From the NCBI RefSeq assembly GCF_000614185.1, contig NZ_BAKM01000022.1, positions 35,928 through 99,927 of the forward strand: 64,000 nucleotides of DNA, in the 5' to 3' direction. Below, piece by piece: positions 8,768 to 17,831 of the stretch. This DNA comes from Phocaeicola sartorii JCM 17136 = DSM 21941 (GTDB lineage: Bacteria; Bacteroidota; Bacteroidia; Bacteroidales; Bacteroidaceae). The number at the start of each line of letters is the position of its first letter. The stretch's first letter is position 1. The notes under the pieces are model-generated. The model was not told the origin of the DNA. It searched no databases and saw only the letters and a list, made by a program, of their open reading frames with translations. Both the position numbers and the translations under genes were made by a program.

Positions 8768-10228
8768 ATGATAGCAAAAGGAATAAATATAACCCATACA
8801 GGCCAGGTCCTGGCCAGTTTCATGATCGGACTGTTCTTATGCCTATGGACGGCTCTCAACATGAAACCCGCCATAGGGATCGTTATAGGACTCATACCTT
8901 TTGCCGCATTTTTTATTTTTATATGCATAAACAAACCCACCATTCTTCTGGTCATCACCTTTATGCTGAATTACCTGATAATGGGAATTAACAGATATCA
9001 TTCCATCCCTATAGCCATTACCAATATCTTTGATTTGCTCTACGGTGTCATGTTGGCCCTTATTCTTCTGAAACAGCTACAAAGCAATCATAATTTCAAG
9101 AAAATACTGAATGTCTATACCTGCATCACATTGATCTGGCTGCTATACTGTATCATCAACATAGGTAATGACATTACCGGTGAATTCTATCTGGAAGCAT
9201 GGCTCCGTATTTTAAGGCCATGGGCCTTATACCCTATTCTGACCTGTATTATTCTATCCATACACTGCAATCGCTACACTTTTATCCATTACTTTTTAGC
9301 GCTATGGAGCATCATGACCCTACTGGCTGTCGCAAAAGGATATTGGCAAAAGAATAGAGGCTTTGACAGTACCGAATTAAGCTGGTTATGGGCCTACGGC
9401 GCACGTACCCACTTTATTCATTCCGGCATCCGTTATTTTTCCTTTTTTACTGATGCGGGGCTTTTCGGTGCCAGCATGGGATTATCCTGCACAGTCTTCA
9501 CGCTTACTTTTTTTCTACACAAAAAATTTATATCTCAGAGTACTCTATCTAATAACAGGTATGGCAGGGTTTTACGGTCTGCTACTATCAGGAACCCGGT
9601 CGGCCATAGCAGTCCCATCGCCGGATTGGGGCTCTTTCTGTTCCTATCTAAAAATTGGAAAATAGGCGTCATTTCCTTCATTCTGCTTTTTGGAGGCGTA
9701 GGAATGTTGAAATACACCAAGATCGGAGAAAATAATAAATTGATCCGGCGTATGCGTACTGCCTTCGACACTGAAGACCAATCGATGATGACACGTTTTG
9801 AGAATCAGAAAGCGTTGAATGCCTATATGGACGAAATGCCTTTCGGCATAGGTATGGGAGCCATAGACGGAGTGGTGCCTCCCCATAACAAATATTATTT
9901 CGTTTCCATCTGCCCCTCAGACTCCAGCCTGGTAGATGTATGGAAACAAATGGGAATAGTGGGACTGTGTGTTTTTTTGGGCATGCACGCCATTCTATTC
10001 CTATCAGGCTCCTACCTCCTTTTATTCAAAATCAGAAATCCGGAAATCCGGGGGCCGCTGACAGGTATGTTATGTGGTTGTGCAGGCATATTGGTAGCTT
10101 CTTACGCCAATATGGTTTATTTCCAGTTTCCTAACGGAATCTTGATTTATTCCTGTTTCACCTTTGTTTTTTTAGGACCTTATTTAGACAAACAATACTC
10201 AGAAGCACATGGACTACCGACAGCCTGA
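8768..10228 (+). CDS. Wzy/O-antigen ligase-like membrane protein (internal out-of-frame patch)
   Basis: Polytopic inner-membrane protein of 486 residues with about ten hydrophobic segments, expected to polymerise or ligate the glycan. Residues 254-282 as read do not fit: the next frame over the same bases gives GFYGLLLSGTRSAIAVP, the conserved region of the O-antigen ligase family. Removing one A from A6 at 9521-9526 and adding one C to the run at 9614-9616 restores it and returns to the same frame, so the ORF looks intact but carries about 30 wrong residues. It overlaps the next gene by 20 bp. Polymerase and ligase cannot be told apart here. Confidence 0.82.
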   Translation: MIAKGINITHTGQVLASFMIGLFLCLWTALNMKPAIGIVIGLIPFAAFFIFICINKPTILLVITFMLNYLIMGINRYHSIPIAITNIFDLLYGVMLALILLKQLQSNHNFKKILNVYTCITLIWLLYCIINIGNDITGEFYLEAWLRILRPWALYPILTCIILSIHCNRYTFIHYFLALWSIMTLLAVAKGYWQKNRGFDSTELSWLWAYGARTHFIHSGIRYFSFFTDAGLFGASMGLSCTVFTLTFFLHKKFISQSTLSNNRYGRVLRSATIRNPVGHSSPIAGLGLFLFLSKNWKIGVISFILLFGGVGMLKYTKIGENNKLIRRMRTAFDTEDQSMMTRFENQKALNAYMDEMPFGIGMGAIDGVVPPHNKYYFVSICPSDSSLVDVWKQMGIVGLCVFLGMHAILFLSGSYLLLFKIRNPEIRGPLTGMLCGCAGILVASYANMVYFQFPNGILIYSCFTFVFLGPYLDKQYSEAHGLPTA

Positions 10229-11114
10229 TCTATCCGTCATCACCGTGAACTATAACGGTTTTCACGACACCTGCGAATTCATTGACTCGTGGGTAGCCAC
10301 TATATCCTCTGTCAGTTACGAAATGATAGTCATCGACAATGGTTCCACCACCAATGAAGCCGCCTTGCTACAAAAAACATATCCTTTTATCCAAGCCGTC
10401 CGCAGTGAACAGAATTTAGGATTCGCCGGAGGCAACAATCTGGGCATAAACCTTGCAAAAGGGAGATACCTGTTCTTGCTGAACAATGATGTTTGTATGG
10501 TCAAGGATACCATACCCCTATTGATAAACCGCCTTCTGTCCTCCGACAAGACAGCAGGTGTCTCCCCATTAATACGTGATTATACAGAACCACACGCCAT
10601 ACAATTTGCAGGATATACCCAACTTTCCCCCATTACCTTAAGAAACAGAGCCATAGGCAAAGGAGAAATAAACAAGGACTCTTATCCTGCCCGAAGAACA
10701 CCCTATCTGCATGGTGCCGCCATGTTACTAAAAAAAGAAATGATAGATAAATCAGGACTCATGCCCGAAGATTATTTTCTATATTATGAGGAACTGGACT
10801 GGTGTACCTATATCAATATGGAAGGTTACGAATTATGGTACGATCCCGCTTGCGAAATATGGCACAAAGACAGCGGCTCCACCGGAAAAGAAAGCCCGTT
10901 GAAATACTATTATCTGAGTAGAAACAGACTACTGTATGCCTACCGCAACCTCTTTGGCTGGAAACTTCCGGTTTCCATCTTGTACCAGACGCTGATCGTA
11001 TGCCCCAAAAACATACTGACAGCTTTGATAAAAGGAAAGAGAGCCATAGCCAAAGCACATTGGGAAGGAACAAAAGCATTTTTCAAACTTAAAATCAAAG
11101 ACAAACAGCCATGA
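10209..11114 (+). CDS. Glycosyltransferase family 2
   Basis: A 301-residue soluble GT-A fold enzyme of the rhamnosyltransferase-like GT2 branch. It has N-terminal LSVITVNYNG, IDNGST, the GGNNLG segment, and the nucleotide-sugar/metal motif LLNNDV near residue 97. A later YLHGAAMLLKKE and FLYYEELDW segment is typical of this branch. The donor and acceptor are unknown. It starts inside the end of the Wzy-like gene and overlaps the next gene by 4 bp (ATGA), so it is translationally coupled in the operon. Confidence 0.9.
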   Translation: MDYRQPDLSVITVNYNGFHDTCEFIDSWVATISSVSYEMIVIDNGSTTNEAALLQKTYPFIQAVRSEQNLGFAGGNNLGINLAKGRYLFLLNNDVCMVKDTIPLLINRLLSSDKTAGVSPLIRDYTEPHAIQFAGYTQLSPITLRNRAIGKGEINKDSYPARRTPYLHGAAMLLKKEMIDKSGLMPEDYFLYYEELDWCTYINMEGYELWYDPACEIWHKDSGSTGKESPLKYYYLSRNRLLYAYRNLFGWKLPVSILYQTLIVCPKNILTALIKGKRAIAKAHWEGTKAFFKLKIKDKQP

Positions 11115-12235
11115 TATTTCTAGAATACATAGAATTACTACTCTTCGCAATATGTGCCTTTACAGTTTTTTACCTGCTGGTATATGCCATAGCGGCAACG
11201 AGCAACCGCACAGACAAATATTCCGAATCAAAAGTGAAACATCGTTTCGCCATATTGATACCCGCATACGAGGATGATGAGCACATTCTTTATGCCGTCA
11301 AGTCTTTTCTAGAGCAGGACTACCCCATAGACTGCTTTGACATTATCGTCATTTCCGATCATCTGAGACCGGAAACAGACTTGCAATTATCCCAATATCC
11401 CATCATTCTTTTAAAAGCACGATTCAAGAAAAGTTCAAAAACTAAATCTGTCAAAGCCGCCATGTCACAACTGAAAGAGGGACAATACGATATCGTTTTG
11501 ATGATGAATGCGGACAATGTAGTGGACAAAAACTTTCTGGCGGAAATCAACAACACCTATGCCAGCGGCTCCAACGCCATCCAAACTCACCGTATCTATC
11601 AGGAAAGACCGGATAATGTCAGTATTTTATATGCCATATCCGATGAAATCAACAATTCCATTCTTCGCGCCGGACACGTCAACCTGGGACTTTCCGCCTC
11701 ACTGAACGGCTCGGGGACAGCCATTGACTTCACTTGGTTCAAAGAGCATATCGGTCATTTAAAAGATGATGACGATGAAAAAGTCATAGAGTCCCTGTTG
11801 CTCCGTGAAAGAATGTATGTAGAATATCTGAACAAGACTCATGTATATGCCTTAAAAAATGGAGAAGAGAAAAAACGCCATGCCCGGCACGACAATTGGG
11901 GCAAAGCCCAATATTATTCTTTTTTCACCAATATAGGTAATTTACCCGCCGCCATTCTAAGTGGAAATTTTGATTACGCCGACCGCATTTTACAGTGGTT
12001 CATCTTTCCCCGCACTCTCTTATCGGGCATTATCTTCTTATCCGGATGCCTGTCCATATACTTCGGTTGGGACGCCTGTCTGAAGTGGTGGGGCTTACTC
12101 CTAACTTTTCTATTGGTCATGGCTATAGCCATCCCTGACTATCTGGTTGACAAGAAGTTCAACAAAGCCATGAAAGCTATCCCCTCCTTGGCAGCAGGCA
12201 TGATATTCAATATACTTTTGAAAAAGAAAAAATAA
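11111..12235 (+). CDS. Membrane-anchored glycosyltransferase family 2
   Basis: A 374-residue processive-type GT2: an N-terminal membrane segment (residues 5-30), the catalytic domain starting AILIPAYEDD, the metal motif MNADN (about 136), and C-terminal hydrophobic helices (about 290-345). It is a clear paralogue of the next gene: both have VISDH(L/M)RPET, NNSI(L/F)R(A/K)GH and LTGSG/LNGSG stretches at matching positions, which points to tandem duplication. In place of the QRRRW acceptor motif of the next copy this protein has EEKKRHARHDNW, so specificity or activity may differ. It follows the upstream GT2 by an ATGA overlap. Confidence 0.88.
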   Translation: MIFLEYIELLLFAICAFTVFYLLVYAIAATSNRTDKYSESKVKHRFAILIPAYEDDEHILYAVKSFLEQDYPIDCFDIIVISDHLRPETDLQLSQYPIILLKARFKKSSKTKSVKAAMSQLKEGQYDIVLMMNADNVVDKNFLAEINNTYASGSNAIQTHRIYQERPDNVSILYAISDEINNSILRAGHVNLGLSASLNGSGTAIDFTWFKEHIGHLKDDDDEKVIESLLLRERMYVEYLNKTHVYALKNGEEKKRHARHDNWGKAQYYSFFTNIGNLPAAILSGNFDYADRILQWFIFPRTLLSGIIFLSGCLSIYFGWDACLKWWGLLLTFLLVMAIAIPDYLVDKKFNKAMKAIPSLAAGMIFNILLKKKK

Positions 12236-12242
12236 AAGACTC

Positions 12243-13402
12243 ATGATACCGGAAGTTATACACATCATGGAATATATACTATATATCTACCTTTCCGTCA
12301 GTGTGGGGTATATAGTCCTGTTCTCTGCCGCCTCTCATTTCTTCAAACAAAAAAAATATCCCGACGCCCCTGTCCTGCAACGTTTTATCATCCTCGTTCC
12401 CGCCTATAAAGAGGATGCGGTCATCCACGCCTGCGTCACTTCCGTTCTGCGCCAAACTTATCCGGCAGAGCTTTATAACCTGATAGTCATATCCGACCAC
12501 ATGCGTCCCGAAACCAATGCATCACTGCGCAAAGAACGCATCAGCTTGATAGAACTGCATGAAAAGGAAAGTTCCAAGGCAAAAGCCCTGCGCATTGCAG
12601 CAGAAACTATTACAAACCAGACATACGATTATGTCCTCATACTGGATGCTGACAATCTGATCTCCCCCTGTTATCTTCAAGAACTGAACAAGGCAACTTC
12701 ACAGGGAATAAAAGCCATACAGACACACCGCAAAGCCAAAAATATGAATACAGACATAGCCCTATTGGATGCCGCCATCGAAGAGATGAACAATTCCATC
12801 TTCCGCAAGGGACACATCCGGCTGGGATTTTCATCTGCCCTTACCGGCTCCGGAATGGCTTTCGATTTCCGATGGTTTGTCCGGAACATCATCCATACCC
12901 ATAGTACGGGCGAAGACAAAGAACTGGAAGAACTTCTGCTCCGCCAAGGCATTCACATTGAATATATAGACACATTAGAGACATTGGACGAAAAGGTCCG
13001 GCAACCGGACGCCTTGCGTAACCAGCGCCGCCGCTGGATAGCCTCCCAGCTTTTCCTTGCCTTGAAAATGGGACGCAACCTCCCCACGGCCTTAGCGGAG
13101 GGAAACGGAGATTATCTGCTGAAAACCCTCCAGGCCTTTATCGCCCCCCGCAGCATTCTGTTGGGCTCATCGGATTCTTTTCATGTATTCTCTGCATTTT
13201 CTCTCCGGTTTCTTCCATAAAGTGGTGGATTTTGCTTATCTTGCTGAACGGTGCATTATACCTGGCCATTCCGCCCAATATGAGATATAAATATATGAGC
13301 AGAATCCTCAGACAGACACCTTATTTTGTAATCATTATGCTTCTCAACTTGTTTCACTTGAAAGGAATGGCACAGAAGTTCAACCATACACAGCATGGAT
13401 AG
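12243..13402 (+). CDS. Membrane-anchored glycosyltransferase family 2 (apparent frameshift near 3' end)
   Basis: Paralogue of the preceding GT2, with an N-terminal TM segment, IILVPAYKED, metal motif ILDADN and the processive-GT acceptor motif NQRRRW. As sequenced the frame ends at 13220, but adding one G to the run at 13163-13165 continues it through hydrophobic sequence (GFFSCILCIF, WWILLILLNG, YFVIIMLLNLF) to a stop at 13402. This gives 386 residues, close to its 374-residue paralogue. The reconstructed stop overlaps the next gene's start, as is usual in this operon. A one-base loss in a G run is more likely a sequence error than a real truncation. Confidence 0.85.
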
Positions 13403-14042
13403 AATTATGAATATAAAGGAGTACTTACAACAACACCCGCAATGGAAAAAACGGATACACGGTTTCATCATGCATCCGGTAAAGACACGCCCCTATTGGT
13501 GGATACGCGTATGGCAGCCTTTCTACATAAAAAAAGGCCGGGGCTCAGTCATTTATCCCAGTGTACGGAAAGACCTTCCACCGTTCTATCTGTTCCAGAT
13601 GGGAAAATATTCGGTAGTGGAAGATTTCTCCTGCTTGAACAATGCCGTAGGCGACATCATAATCGGTGACTATTGCCGGATAGGACTCAGCAATACGGTC
13701 ATCGGTCCCATCCGGATAGACAACGGGGTCAATATTTCACAAAATGTAGTCCTGATAGGACTAGATCACAATTACCAAGATATCACTAAAGGCATCATCG
13801 AACAAGGTATCACCACTTCTCCTATCCATATCGGAGAACATACCATCATAGGAGCCAACGTGATTGTACTGCCCGGAATCACCATCGGCAAACATTGTTT
13901 TATCGGTGCAGGGTGTGTGGTTACCCAAAACATACCCGATTATTGTGTCACGGTAGGAAATCCCGCACGCATTATCAAACGCTACAACCTTCAATCACAA
14001 CAATGGGAAAAATTCAACAAATGTATCCTTTCCAACGTTTAA
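13395..14042 (+). CDS. Hexapeptide-repeat acyltransferase
   Basis: A 215-residue left-handed beta-helix protein, probably an O-acetyltransferase decorating the glycan. Hexapeptide repeats run from about residue 75 to 190 (IIIGDYCRIG, IGPIRIDNGVNIS, IHIGEHTIIGANV, ITIGKHCFIGAGCVV) and it ends with the family motif VTVGNPARIIKRY. The His in LIGLDHNY (about 124) is a candidate catalytic residue. An alternative start at 13407 removes four residues. It ends the first plus-strand block, and its last 29 bp overlap the convergent GT2 gene on the other strand. Confidence 0.87.
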   Translation: MDRIMNIKEYLQQHPQWKKRIHGFIMHPVKTRPYWWIRVWQPFYIKKGRGSVIYPSVRKDLPPFYLFQMGKYSVVEDFSCLNNAVGDIIIGDYCRIGLSNTVIGPIRIDNGVNISQNVVLIGLDHNYQDITKGIIEQGITTSPIHIGEHTIIGANVIVLPGITIGKHCFIGAGCVVTQNIPDYCVTVGNPARIIKRYNLQSQQWEKFNKCILSNV

Positions 14043-15009
14043 AATAAAAATAAATAATTGATGGCATCACTATAATTAATAAGGCTCCTAAAAAGGAAAT
14101 TCCACAATATTTACGCTCCGCCAGCATCTGCCTTTTATTTTTCCGAAGGTAGGTAATCACTTCATTATAATAATTTGCATATTTTTTCCTATCGTGTTTC
14201 ACTATGACCGACAATATCATAAACAAATACAATATTTTTTGACGCTTTGCCAAATAAGCCAAAGAAGAATAATGTTTGACCACCATTTGTTCTATTTCAT
14301 TTACTCTATAAAAAGTTCCCTCAAGGTATTTCAGAAATTGCTGGTCCCTAAAAGTTCTACTAGTTGAAGCATCACGAATAGTATATAAATAAATAGGCGA
14401 ATCTTGCATTACAGTAAGGGAGGAATACAAAAAAGCTTGACTATTAAATAAAAAATCCTCATCACACCTACCCACCTCAAATCTGATATGATATTTGTCC
14501 AAAAAGGTTTTCCTATAGAGTTTAGTCCAGACATAAATATCCATACTCTCTCTTATTAAAAACTCTTTCATAGCTTCATAATTGTTCCATACATTAACAG
14601 CACCACTATGAGTATTATGAATGAATTTTCCGTTTTCATATCTTGCAACATAAGAACCTGCCGCAATATCCGCATCTGCATCCTCTATATTACTTGCCAA
14701 TATTCGAACTGTATCCGAATAATAGAAATCATCATTGTCAAGAAATCCAATATAATCCCCTTTCGCCAAATCCATACCTGAATTTCTTGCTGACGCCTGC
14801 CCTGCATTCAATTGATGCACCACTTTGATCCTATTATCTTTTCGGGCATAAGTATCACATATTTCTCCGGATGAATCTGTAGAACCATCATCAACCAATA
14901 TCAATTCCCAATTGGAATACGTCTGCGCTAATACGGAATTTATCGTATCACACAAAAACTTCTCAGCCTGATAAACAGGCATAATAATGCTAACCAATTT
15001 TTTATTCAT
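14014..15009 (-). CDS. Glycosyltransferase family 2
   Basis: A 331-residue GT2 with VSIIMPVYQAE, VDDGSTDSSGEI, NAGQASARNSGM and metal motif FLDNDD. It ends in a hydrophobic, basic tail (FLGALLIIVMPSIIYFYFKRW) that may attach it to the membrane. The start at 15009 (MNKKLV) aligns with other GT2s better than the ATG at 15030. It is the first gene of an AT-rich segment that differs in base composition from the genes to its left. Its N-terminal third shares a 78-bp inverted repeat at 90% identity with the divergent GT2 next to it. Confidence 0.88.
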   Translation of the reverse strand: MNKKLVSIIMPVYQAEKFLCDTINSVLAQTYSNWELILVDDGSTDSSGEICDTYARKDNRIKVVHQLNAGQASARNSGMDLAKGDYIGFLDNDDFYYSDTVRILASNIEDADADIAAGSYVARYENGKFIHNTHSGAVNVWNNYEAMKEFLIRESMDIYVWTKLYRKTFLDKYHIRFEVGRCDEDFLFNSQAFLYSSLTVMQDSPIYLYTIRDASTSRTFRDQQFLKYLEGTFYRVNEIEQMVVKHYSSLAYLAKRQKILYLFMILSVIVKHDRKKYANYYNEVITYLRKNKRQMLAERKYCGISFLGALLIIVMPSIIYFYFKRWKGYIC

Positions 15010-15283
15010 AGTCAATACAAAAATAAGCAATTAATTTACTTGATATTATAAAAAAAGAAAGTAATTTTGGATTCAAAGTATTCATTATATGCCAAATATA
15101 GTTTTAAGTATCATCATTCCCGTATACAATGTTGAACAATACATAAATCAATGTATAGATAGTATTCTCATCCAAACTTATCATGATTATGAAATAATCC
15201 TGATAGATGACGGCTCAACGGATTCATCCGGAAAAATATGTGATACCTATGCCCAAAAAGATAATAGGATCAAAGTGGTACAT
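14815..15283. repeat. Inverted repeat in the coding regions of two divergent GT2 genes
   Basis: Arms at 14815-14892 and 15206-15283 are inverted copies of 78 bp with eight mismatches (counted by eye). The second half of each arm is nearly identical, including 24 bases with no mismatch. They encode the same part of both proteins (DDGSTDSSG to DNRIKVVH). The space between holds both gene starts and the divergent promoter region. Confidence 0.8.
15040..15069 (+). promoter_or_regulatory. Promoter of the 15089 glycosyltransferase
   Basis: TTG at 15040-15042, 19 bp spacer, TAATTTTG at 15062-15069. Spacing and sequence fit the Bacteroides consensus well. Transcription would start near 15076, just before the ATG at 15089. 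Confidence 0.7.
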
Positions 15284-16066
15284 AAAATAAATGGAGGGGT
15301 CAGTTCCGCACGCAATATAGGATTACAAATGATAAAAGGCAAGTATTTGACCTTCATTGATCCTGACGATTTCATCAACATAGACACCTATGAGGAAAAC
15401 ATGAACATTATGATAAACAATAGTGAAATAGATATTCTGCAATATCCTTTTTGCAAATTGCACAGCACTGAATATGTAGAAACTCCGACTAATAGTTGTC
15501 AATATATTAAAGGAACTGAAGCTATATTCTCCAACTGGTGGTCAGGAAGTCCCATCCATTATTCCATATGGAATAAAATATTCAAAAAAGAAATATTCAA
15601 TCATATCACCTTTTTAGAAGGACATGTTTCAGAAGACACACGGCTCCTTGTTGATTTCTGTAAAAAAGCAAAAACAGTTTACCTTTCAGACAAGGGACTA
15701 TACTATTATCGCATAAGAGAATCTTCACTCACGTCTAATTATACATTTGACAAACATCTGGATTTATTCTATGCCCACCTTTCCATATATACAGAACTTA
15801 TAAAATTTCCTATATTAACTTCCCAACAAGTACCAGCATTCGAAAGAATGTTCCGAAGATTAGTTCAAGCCAAACAAAGCAATATTACAGCCGACTTAGC
15901 TAAAGAATCAAAACAGATAAACAACCTATTTCCAGCTTGGAAAGATATTTTTAGAGCCCAGGGAAGTAGTAAGCTTTGGCTTTCTACCGCTAAAATCTTA
16001 GGTACAAAGATCTTTATCGAACTCTATCCTCACTATTCAAAGTTTAAAATAAGTAAATCAGTTTAA
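15089..16066 (+). CDS. Glycosyltransferase family 2
   Basis: A 325-residue GT2 (LSIIIPVYNVEQY, IDDGSTDSSGKI, GGVSSARNIGL, metal motif FIDPDDF, and a later YRIRESSLT segment common in capsule GT2s). Substrates are unknown. It is a lone plus-strand gene between two minus-strand glycosyltransferases, with its own promoter. Its last 23 bp overlap the end of the convergent GT2. Base composition is AT-rich (about 35% GC in the one 60-bp stretch I counted), like its neighbours in this core segment. Confidence 0.9.
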   Translation: MPNIVLSIIIPVYNVEQYINQCIDSILIQTYHDYEIILIDDGSTDSSGKICDTYAQKDNRIKVVHKINGGVSSARNIGLQMIKGKYLTFIDPDDFINIDTYEENMNIMINNSEIDILQYPFCKLHSTEYVETPTNSCQYIKGTEAIFSNWWSGSPIHYSIWNKIFKKEIFNHITFLEGHVSEDTRLLVDFCKKAKTVYLSDKGLYYYRIRESSLTSNYTFDKHLDLFYAHLSIYTELIKFPILTSQQVPAFERMFRRLVQAKQSNITADLAKESKQINNLFPAWKDIFRAQGSSKLWLSTAKILGTKIFIELYPHYSKFKISKSV

Positions 16067-17003
16067 TCAATATAGTCATTTTATGCTCTGCAAGCCAAAA
16101 TAATAAAATTTCTCTTTTTCCATAAGCAAAGTTTCTCCATGTTTTATTAGCTTCAGGATACAACGTATAATATTTATCAATATCGAAATATTCCTTATTG
16201 ATCAAATAAGTTTGTTTACACATTATAATCCTTGCATATAAAGCTTTTTTATAAGTCTGCCAAATATCATTGAGTTCCAAAAAAGTTTTTACCGCACCTA
16301 TAGCTTTTATTCTATCCACCAAAAACAATTCATAATTCTTAGTATAGCTATAAGAATTTCCTATTACAGTATAATAATACAATACATTCGAGATATCTAC
16401 GGTTAAATTAGAATAATAAAATAACTTGATGCTCATTATATAGTCTTCACAAGCATTAATTCCGTCTTCAAATTGTAATGAGTTCCTATCATAAAGGTTC
16501 CTCTTCACAAATAATTTCCACATAGCATCCACTCCCGAAAGACTACTTATTGCCTTTTCCAATAATTGCTGTTTATTTTGCATAGGCTCGTGAGTGACAA
16601 CCTCATAATTCCCGTTCTCATTATTCACATAATAATTATAGCGTATAATCTCAGCTCCAGTTTCACATGCTTTATTATAAAGTATTTCTATCGCATTCAG
16701 TTCCACATAATCATCACTATCTATAAATATGCAATATTCTCCTTTGGCTTCCTTTAACAGTTCATTTCTCGTTTGAGCAATTCCTACATTTTTAGAATGC
16801 GATATAACCTTTACAAATTTTAGTTTATTAGGATATAGCTGCATAACCCTTTCCAAAACGATCATACTTCTATCTGGCGAACAATCGTTTATAAATACAT
16901 ATTCTATATTTTCATAAGTCTGCCCAAAGACAGAATGCAAACACCTCTCAATATAATCTTCAACTCTATATATTGGTATTAATATGGATATTAATGCACT
17001 CAT
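16044..17003 (-). CDS. Glycosyltransferase family 2
   Basis: A 319-residue GT2 with ISILIPIYRVEDY, FINDCSPDRS, SKNVGIAQTRNELL and metal motif FIDSDDY. It is the last gene of the minus-strand export operon, 3 bp downstream of the unknown 274-residue gene. Codon use is strongly AT-biased; a 60-bp stretch at 16201 has 25% GC. Donor and acceptor cannot be told from sequence. Confidence 0.9.
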   Translation of the reverse strand: MSALISILIPIYRVEDYIERCLHSVFGQTYENIEYVFINDCSPDRSMIVLERVMQLYPNKLKFVKVISHSKNVGIAQTRNELLKEAKGEYCIFIDSDDYVELNAIEILYNKACETGAEIIRYNYYVNNENGNYEVVTHEPMQNKQQLLEKAISSLSGVDAMWKLFVKRNLYDRNSLQFEDGINACEDYIMSIKLFYYSNLTVDISNVLYYYTVIGNSYSYTKNYELFLVDRIKAIGAVKTFLELNDIWQTYKKALYARIIMCKQTYLINKEYFDIDKYYTLYPEANKTWRNFAYGKREILLFWLAEHKMTILIKLIYLF

Positions 17004-17006
17004 TTT

Positions 17007-17831
17007 CTAATAATTAATTGACATACTAAAACACAAAATATTATTATAGTCCAATAAATCTTCACTAAAAATTGATTTACGAAAGGTCTTTTTTTTCAAA
17101 GCATATTTTTTATTAAAATACAAATTATCCGCCAAGACCCATCTCACACATTGTAATCGTTCATATACTGATAGATTTGATTGATAAGCTTGTGTATTTG
17201 TTCCTGAAATTCCTCGAATTAGCGGAATATCAAAAAGAGGGAACAAATCATATTCATTCTGTTCTTTTACTGCTTTTCCTAACATGTGTTCAAAATAAAT
17301 GTAATCACGGTCATCCACATATTCTTTCAATGGAATAAAATATTTCTTCAAAAATAAAACCGGGGCTATAAAAATTTGACTATGAACAAAGGTACCATCT
17401 TTATTTATTCGCAATTGAATGCAATTATCTCCGAACATCTTCCTGACAGCTATCAGCATCCTTATATTCAGCACCTTTAGTCGTCCTGTTATTTTTATAA
17501 CATGAGTTCCATCCTGCAACAGTTTAGAATGTAAAAAGGCATATTCCAAAATTTCTATCTCCCCTACCCCTTTGCCTCTCCTTTTATCATAATGATTCCC
17601 GTCAAACGTCAGATACTCCAATCTGCCGGATGCAATATAAGAACTGAATTCACCACTCATATCACACAACGTATTTTCACAAAATACAATTGGCAGTTTC
17701 GTTTTTTGTAAATAGAAACAAAGTGCTTTTTTATACTCTTCCATTCTCTGTCGGCAATCAGTGTGCAATGTATTAGCCATTCCGCCAGGATTAACACAAG
17801 CTGTAAGAAAAATAACACATTTATGCTTCAT
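17007..17831 (-). CDS. Unknown protein of the ABC-exporter operon, possibly a glycosyltransferase
   Basis: A 274-residue protein that I do not recognise with confidence. It has no signal peptide or membrane segment. The start (CVIFLTACVNPGG), a central KITGRLKVLN and a D-rich stretch DDRDYIYFEH resemble polysaccharide-locus proteins that act as atypical glycosyltransferases, but no family motif is decisive. It overlaps the Wzt gene by 11 bp and precedes a GT2 by 3 bp, so it is co-expressed with the exporter. It lies fully inside the AT-rich core, pointing to a strain-specific role in the glycan structure. Confidence 0.6.
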   Translation of the reverse strand: MKHKCVIFLTACVNPGGMANTLHTDCRQRMEEYKKALCFYLQKTKLPIVFCENTLCDMSGEFSSYIASGRLEYLTFDGNHYDKRRGKGVGEIEILEYAFLHSKLLQDGTHVIKITGRLKVLNIRMLIAVRKMFGDNCIQLRINKDGTFVHSQIFIAPVLFLKKYFIPLKEYVDDRDYIYFEHMLGKAVKEQNEYDLFPLFDIPLIRGISGTNTQAYQSNLSVYERLQCVRWVLADNLYFNKKYALKKKTFRKSIFSEDLLDYNNILCFSMSINY

